25,104 nt of DNA from Pseudobdellovibrionaceae bacterium (GTDB taxonomy: Bacteria; Bdellovibrionota; Bdellovibrionia; Bdellovibrionales; Bdellovibrionaceae): positions 1 through 25,104 of the forward strand of contig CANCBY010000013.1 in assembly GCA_947374445.1 (NCBI GenBank), read 5' to 3'. Shown one piece after another: positions 22,675 to 25,104 of the stretch (its first letter is position 1; the number at the start of each line of letters is the position of its first letter). Both the position numbers and the translations under genes were made by a program. The notes below the pieces were generated by a model. That model saw only the letters and a list, made by a program, of their open reading frames with translations, searched no databases and had not been told where the DNA came from.

Positions 22675-22945
22675 TGGGAACCTCCATTTAAAGTCGGACG
22701 TTTGCCTCGACTGTTGTTAATTGTTGTGGAATCTTTCCACACCCACCCCGAGAGGACCTACTCCTCTCAAAAAACCAGGGACCCATTCCCAAGCTCTTTT
22801 GAAGGCAAGTGCCGCGGTCCATGCAGCCTTTGTTTGAACACGTTGGAGACCAAATCTTTTCTTTCCGGTTGTCATCGCTCGCTCTCTCCGCAGTCACTCA
22901 GAGGTTGCTTGCTCTACCCGTCCAGTCGAGGCTTGATCAACTTGC
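22668..22945 (-). promoter_or_regulatory. Long structured 5' leader of second flagellin
   Basis: About 270 bases without a supported gene. Hairpins visible on the minus-strand RNA: UUCCC/GGGAA around the start codon (22668-22680), TGTGGAA/TTCCACA (22725-22741) and GAGAGGA/TCCTCTC (22750-22768). Short blocks match the first flagellin's leader (GTTGATCA, GAGTGACTGC), but most of the sequence differs, so structure or spacing may matter more than sequence. Confidence 0.55.
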
Positions 22946-22953
22946 TTGCATAC

Positions 22954-22980
22954 CTTTCGGCGAGGTCGTGCAAGTCTTGA
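22954..22980 (-). promoter_or_regulatory. Sigma-28 (FliA)-type promoter of second flagellin
   Basis: Minus strand TCAAGACT, 11 bases, GCCGAAAG, identical in both boxes to the first flagellin promoter; much of the spacer and several upstream bases are also shared. GTCTAG (22986-22991) and CTAGACC (22997-23003) lie directly upstream of the -35. Confidence 0.85.
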
Positions 22981-23003
22981 GTCACGTCTAGCAGATCTAG
23001 ACC

Positions 23004-23331
23004 AAGCTCCAGTGGTTTTTGGGTTTTTCTGGACTAAGGAATGGAGTTCTCGACTAACAACAAGCGATTTTTCAGGATGAAGGTCTTGGTTTTTTTGCAA
23101 AATACCAGACTCACACTAGGTCAAGCCCAGGTCTGGCAAGACTTTCAAATGATAGATAGAAGTCTGTGAGGACCTTTAGGCAGGCTAGGTCTTTTACACA
23201 ACCAAAAAATTGAACAGAAGTAGGTTGTGACTTCACCTGTGAGTGGCGATATGGTATTCATTTTTGAATTGGAAACATGCAATGAGCTTAGATAAAAGCG
23301 CAGACTTAAAAAGTATTGCGAATTTACCAAC
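23004..23331. other. Intergenic stretch between second flagellin promoter and aldehyde dehydrogenase
   Basis: About 330 bases with no supported gene. Further CTAGGTC boxes lie at 23116-23122 and 23185-23191, with GGTCT/AGACC half-sites scattered between. It should also carry the plus-strand promoter of the aldehyde dehydrogenase gene, but I find no convincing one. A 17-codon frame (23282-23335) ends in an ATGA overlap with that gene's start. Confidence 0.6.
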
Positions 23332-24744
23332 ATGAACGAACTCATCACGAAGACTTTTCTAGAACAAAAACAAAATCGTTGGAAAGTCTCTTCTAGTACA
23401 GCTAGCGAACGAATTGCCAAATTGAAAAAGTTAAAGATGGCAATTCTCGAATCGGAAGCAGATCTCAAATTGGCCTTACTTTTAGATTTCAGAAAGCCCG
23501 AGCCAGAAACTGAAATTTCAGAAATTTTTCCAGTATTAGAAGAACTCAACCATGCGATTAGGCACCTCTCGGCGTGGATGAGCCCCAAATCTACTTCAGT
23601 TCCTCTAGCCTTACTCGGCTCATCAACGAAAACTTGCTACGAGGCTCGGGGTGTTGTTCTTATTTTGGCTCCATGGAATTATCCTTTTCAGCTTTTTATG
23701 AATCCCATTATCGCGGCCATTGCTGCTGGAAACTGCGTGATTGCAAGGGGCTCCGAGAAAACAGCTCAGACTTCAAAGTATATGAAGGCCTTGATTGAAA
23801 AAGTCTTCACAACGAATGAAGTGGCCATTTTTGAAGGTGATATCGAAGAAGCAGAGTTTCTTTTAACCTTGCCTTTTGATCATATTTTTTTCACTGGTAG
23901 CACTTTTGTCGGTAGGAAAGTGATGATGGCAGCTGCACAAAATTTGTCGACTGTGACTTTAGAACTGGGTGGCAAGTCTCCTACGATTCTCCTTGAGGAC
24001 GCAGACTTTACCAATGCCGTTGGTAAGATTGTTTGGGCGAAGTTTTTCAATGCGGGACAGACTTGTGTTGCGCCGGACTATGTTTTTGTTCCTGAGTCGA
24101 GAGAGTCTGAATTTTTAGCGCAAATTAAAATCCAAATCGAAAGCGTTTTTGGAGCTTCAAGTTCCGAAAAAAAATCAAATCCAGATTTGGCTCGGATCAT
24201 TGACTCAAAGGCTTTTTTGCGACTGTCACATTTAATCGATGACTCGATAAAAAATGGAGCTCAAGTCATTACTGGCAATGAGCGCGATCAAGCGCAAAAT
24301 TTTATTTCGCCGACGGTGATCGGCAAAGTCAAAAAAGAACATGCTTTGATGAGCCAAGAGATCTTTGGACCCATCCTTCCAGTTATGACATACACAAAAA
24401 TTGAAGACGTCATTTTGCATATTCAATCGAATGATAAGCCTTTGGCTCTCTATGTGTTTGGAAAAAATAAATCTGTTATCAACAAAGTGCTTTCGCTAAC
24501 AAGCTCCGGAGCCGCCGTGGTCAATCATCTGATGATTCACTTCATCAACCCAAATTCGCCTATAGGCGGAGTGGGTCCCAGCGGGCAAGGAAGCTATCAC
24601 GGATTTTACGGCTTTAAGACTTTTAGTCATGAAAGAGTGATTGTTACTCAAGGCCCAATATCACTTACATCTTGGCTGTTTCCACCTTACAAAAATCGAC
24701 TGGCACAAATCGCTCTTCGCTTTTTGAAAATTCTTTCTCGATGA
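23332..24744 (+). CDS. Aldehyde dehydrogenase, ALDH3-like (fatty-aldehyde type)
   Basis: Oxidises aldehydes to carboxylic acids with NAD(P)+. The 470-aa length and short N-terminus are those of the class 3 group. Visible: LAPWNYPFQ with the oxyanion Asn116, NPIIAAIAAGNCVI, FFTGSTFVGRKV (coenzyme loop, ~186-197), LELGGKSP with general-base Glu211, FNAGQTCVAPDY with catalytic Cys245, QEIFGPILPV, and the C-terminal SPIGGVGPSGQGSYHG. The last ~25 residues (LTSWLFPPYKNRLAQIALRFLK) are amphipathic, as in membrane-associated fatty-aldehyde enzymes. No good Shine-Dalgarno precedes the ATG; coupling to a short upstream frame is possible. No link to its flagellar neighbours is apparent. Confidence 0.94.
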   Translation: MNELITKTFLEQKQNRWKVSSSTASERIAKLKKLKMAILESEADLKLALLLDFRKPEPETEISEIFPVLEELNHAIRHLSAWMSPKSTSVPLALLGSSTKTCYEARGVVLILAPWNYPFQLFMNPIIAAIAAGNCVIARGSEKTAQTSKYMKALIEKVFTTNEVAIFEGDIEEAEFLLTLPFDHIFFTGSTFVGRKVMMAAAQNLSTVTLELGGKSPTILLEDADFTNAVGKIVWAKFFNAGQTCVAPDYVFVPESRESEFLAQIKIQIESVFGASSSEKKSNPDLARIIDSKAFLRLSHLIDDSIKNGAQVITGNERDQAQNFISPTVIGKVKKEHALMSQEIFGPILPVMTYTKIEDVILHIQSNDKPLALYVFGKNKSVINKVLSLTSSGAAVVNHLMIHFINPNSPIGGVGPSGQGSYHGFYGFKTFSHERVIVTQGPISLTSWLFPPYKNRLAQIALRFLKILSR

Positions 24745-24776
24745 AAAACGAGATTGGTTTGGCGTTTTAGTCCACG

Positions 24777-24810
24777 AAATAGAAAACCCCCGGAAGTTTC
24801 CCTCCGAGGG
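24777..24810 (-). terminator. Rho-independent terminator of the third flagellin gene
   Basis: Minus strand CCCTCGGA and TCCGGGGG (plus-strand arms 24803-24810 and 24787-24794) form eight pairs including one G-U, with an 8-base loop, followed at once by TTTTCTATTT. Confidence 0.85.
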
Positions 24811-24883
24811 CGGGCTTAAGAGCGGATCGGTCTGTGGTCGACCCCTCATAAACTTGGTAAAAATAAATAATGTAATTTTAAAA

Positions 24884-24955
24884 CTTCATTCGAATGAAGG
24901 TCTGCTCGCTGTCCCTCGAGCAGACCTGAGGTAATTAAAAATCTTTCTTAATTAC
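24884..24955. repeat. Three consecutive inverted repeats downstream of the third flagellin
   Basis: GTAATTAA/TTAATTAC (24931-24938, 24948-24955), AGGTCTGCTCG/CGAGCAGACCT (24898-24908, 24917-24927; 11 perfect pairs) and the 16-base palindrome CTTCATTCGAATGAAG (24884-24899, which shares two bases with the previous stem). They lie between the third flagellin stop and its terminator, so the mRNA would have a long structured 3' end. Confidence 0.7.
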
Positions 24956-24963
24956 GAGATAAA

Positions 24964-25104
24964 TTATTGGATCAACTTCATTGCGATATTCGGAAACTGG
25001 TTGGCTTGAGCCAACACTGATACTGCGGCATTTTGCAGAACTGACGAAGAAGCCAATTCAGCAGATTCTTTTGCCACGTCAGCATCTCGGATGCGTGAGT
25101 TGGC
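24964..25104 (-). CDS. fliC: Flagellin (third of three), C-terminal end only
   Basis: The last 46 codons and stop are present; the rest lies beyond the window. ANSRIRDADVAKESAELASS and VLAQANQFPNIAMKLIQ are the flagellin C-terminal D0/D1 helix. It is more diverged from the other two than they are from each other (DADVAKESAELA against DTDIAAASSEMA; end KLIQ against KMIG), so it probably plays a distinct part in the filament, for example a proximal or minor subunit. Confidence 0.95.
   Translation of the reverse strand, partial: ANSRIRDADVAKESAELASSSVLQNAAVSVLAQANQFPNIAMKLIQ

Noticed and set aside
22630..22980. Open plus-strand frame of 116 codons across the second flagellin leader
   Set aside because: It lies antisense to the flagellin leader and promoter, has no ribosome binding site, and its protein is Cys/Ser/Arg/Leu-rich without structure.
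23145..23588. Open minus-strand frame of 147 codons facing the aldehyde dehydrogenase
   Set aside because: Most of it is antisense to a well-supported gene, and its composition is that of a complement-strand shadow.

Overview
The window looks like chromosomal DNA of a predatory or predator-related bacterium of the Bdellovibrionota, closest in feel to Bdellovibrio. The basis is the flagellin start (MGMRISTNV), several small flagellin genes in a row, many secreted or regulatory proteins of no known family, and moderate GC. This assignment is inference; no rRNA or other taxonomic marker is present. Most genes lie on the minus strand.

Layout. (1) 1-2000, plus strand: the 3' end of a large outer-membrane protein with a BamA/Omp85-like barrel, then a 176-aa unknown protein whose ribosome binding site lies in a hairpin. 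(2) 2077-3270, minus: a secreted, cysteine-rich unknown with a helix-hairpin-helix-like segment, followed by a 340-base gene-free stretch holding an unusual nested inverted repeat. (3) 3611-4735, minus: a DUF2802-like membrane-anchored coiled-coil protein and a small beta protein. (4) 4922-15355, minus: one tightly packed run of twelve genes, most touching or overlapping. In transcription order they are a TPR protein, a short Maf-like protein, a GT9 glycosyltransferase, a 57-aa protein, a second GT9 enzyme, a 210-aa unknown, a histidine kinase, a response regulator, a PilZ-like protein, rsmD, coaD and an aspartate aminotransferase. (5) 15529-19380, minus: a flagellar filament block (fliC, flaG, fliD, fliS and a FliT/FlgN-like chaperone). 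(6) 19855-20316: a small periplasmic protein. (7) 20501-21661, plus: an AAA/DUF4143 ATPase standing between two flagellin genes. (8) 21841-22674: a second flagellin. (9) 23332-24744, plus: an ALDH3-type aldehyde dehydrogenase. (10) 24964 to the window end: the 3' end of a third flagellin.

How it fits together. FliC subunits, the FliD cap, the FliS and FliT/FlgN-like chaperones and FlaG make the filament. The adjacent TPR/Maf-N/GT9/GT9 cluster is most simply read as a non-canonical flagellin glycosylation system, co-transcribed with a two-component pair. The two complete flagellin genes and fliS share a precise sigma-28 (FliA)-type promoter, TYAAGACT-N11-RCCGAWAG, with a CTAG-containing box 6-7 bases upstream of the -35. 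Upstream of the first flagellin these boxes repeat at about one helical turn. Both flagellin mRNAs would carry long structured leaders (about 215 and 270 nt) ending in a small hairpin around the start codon.

The observations I consider most worth checking are the glycosylation-plus-signalling operon with its small 57-aa gene, the CTAG boxes at the flagellar promoters, and the flagellin leaders.
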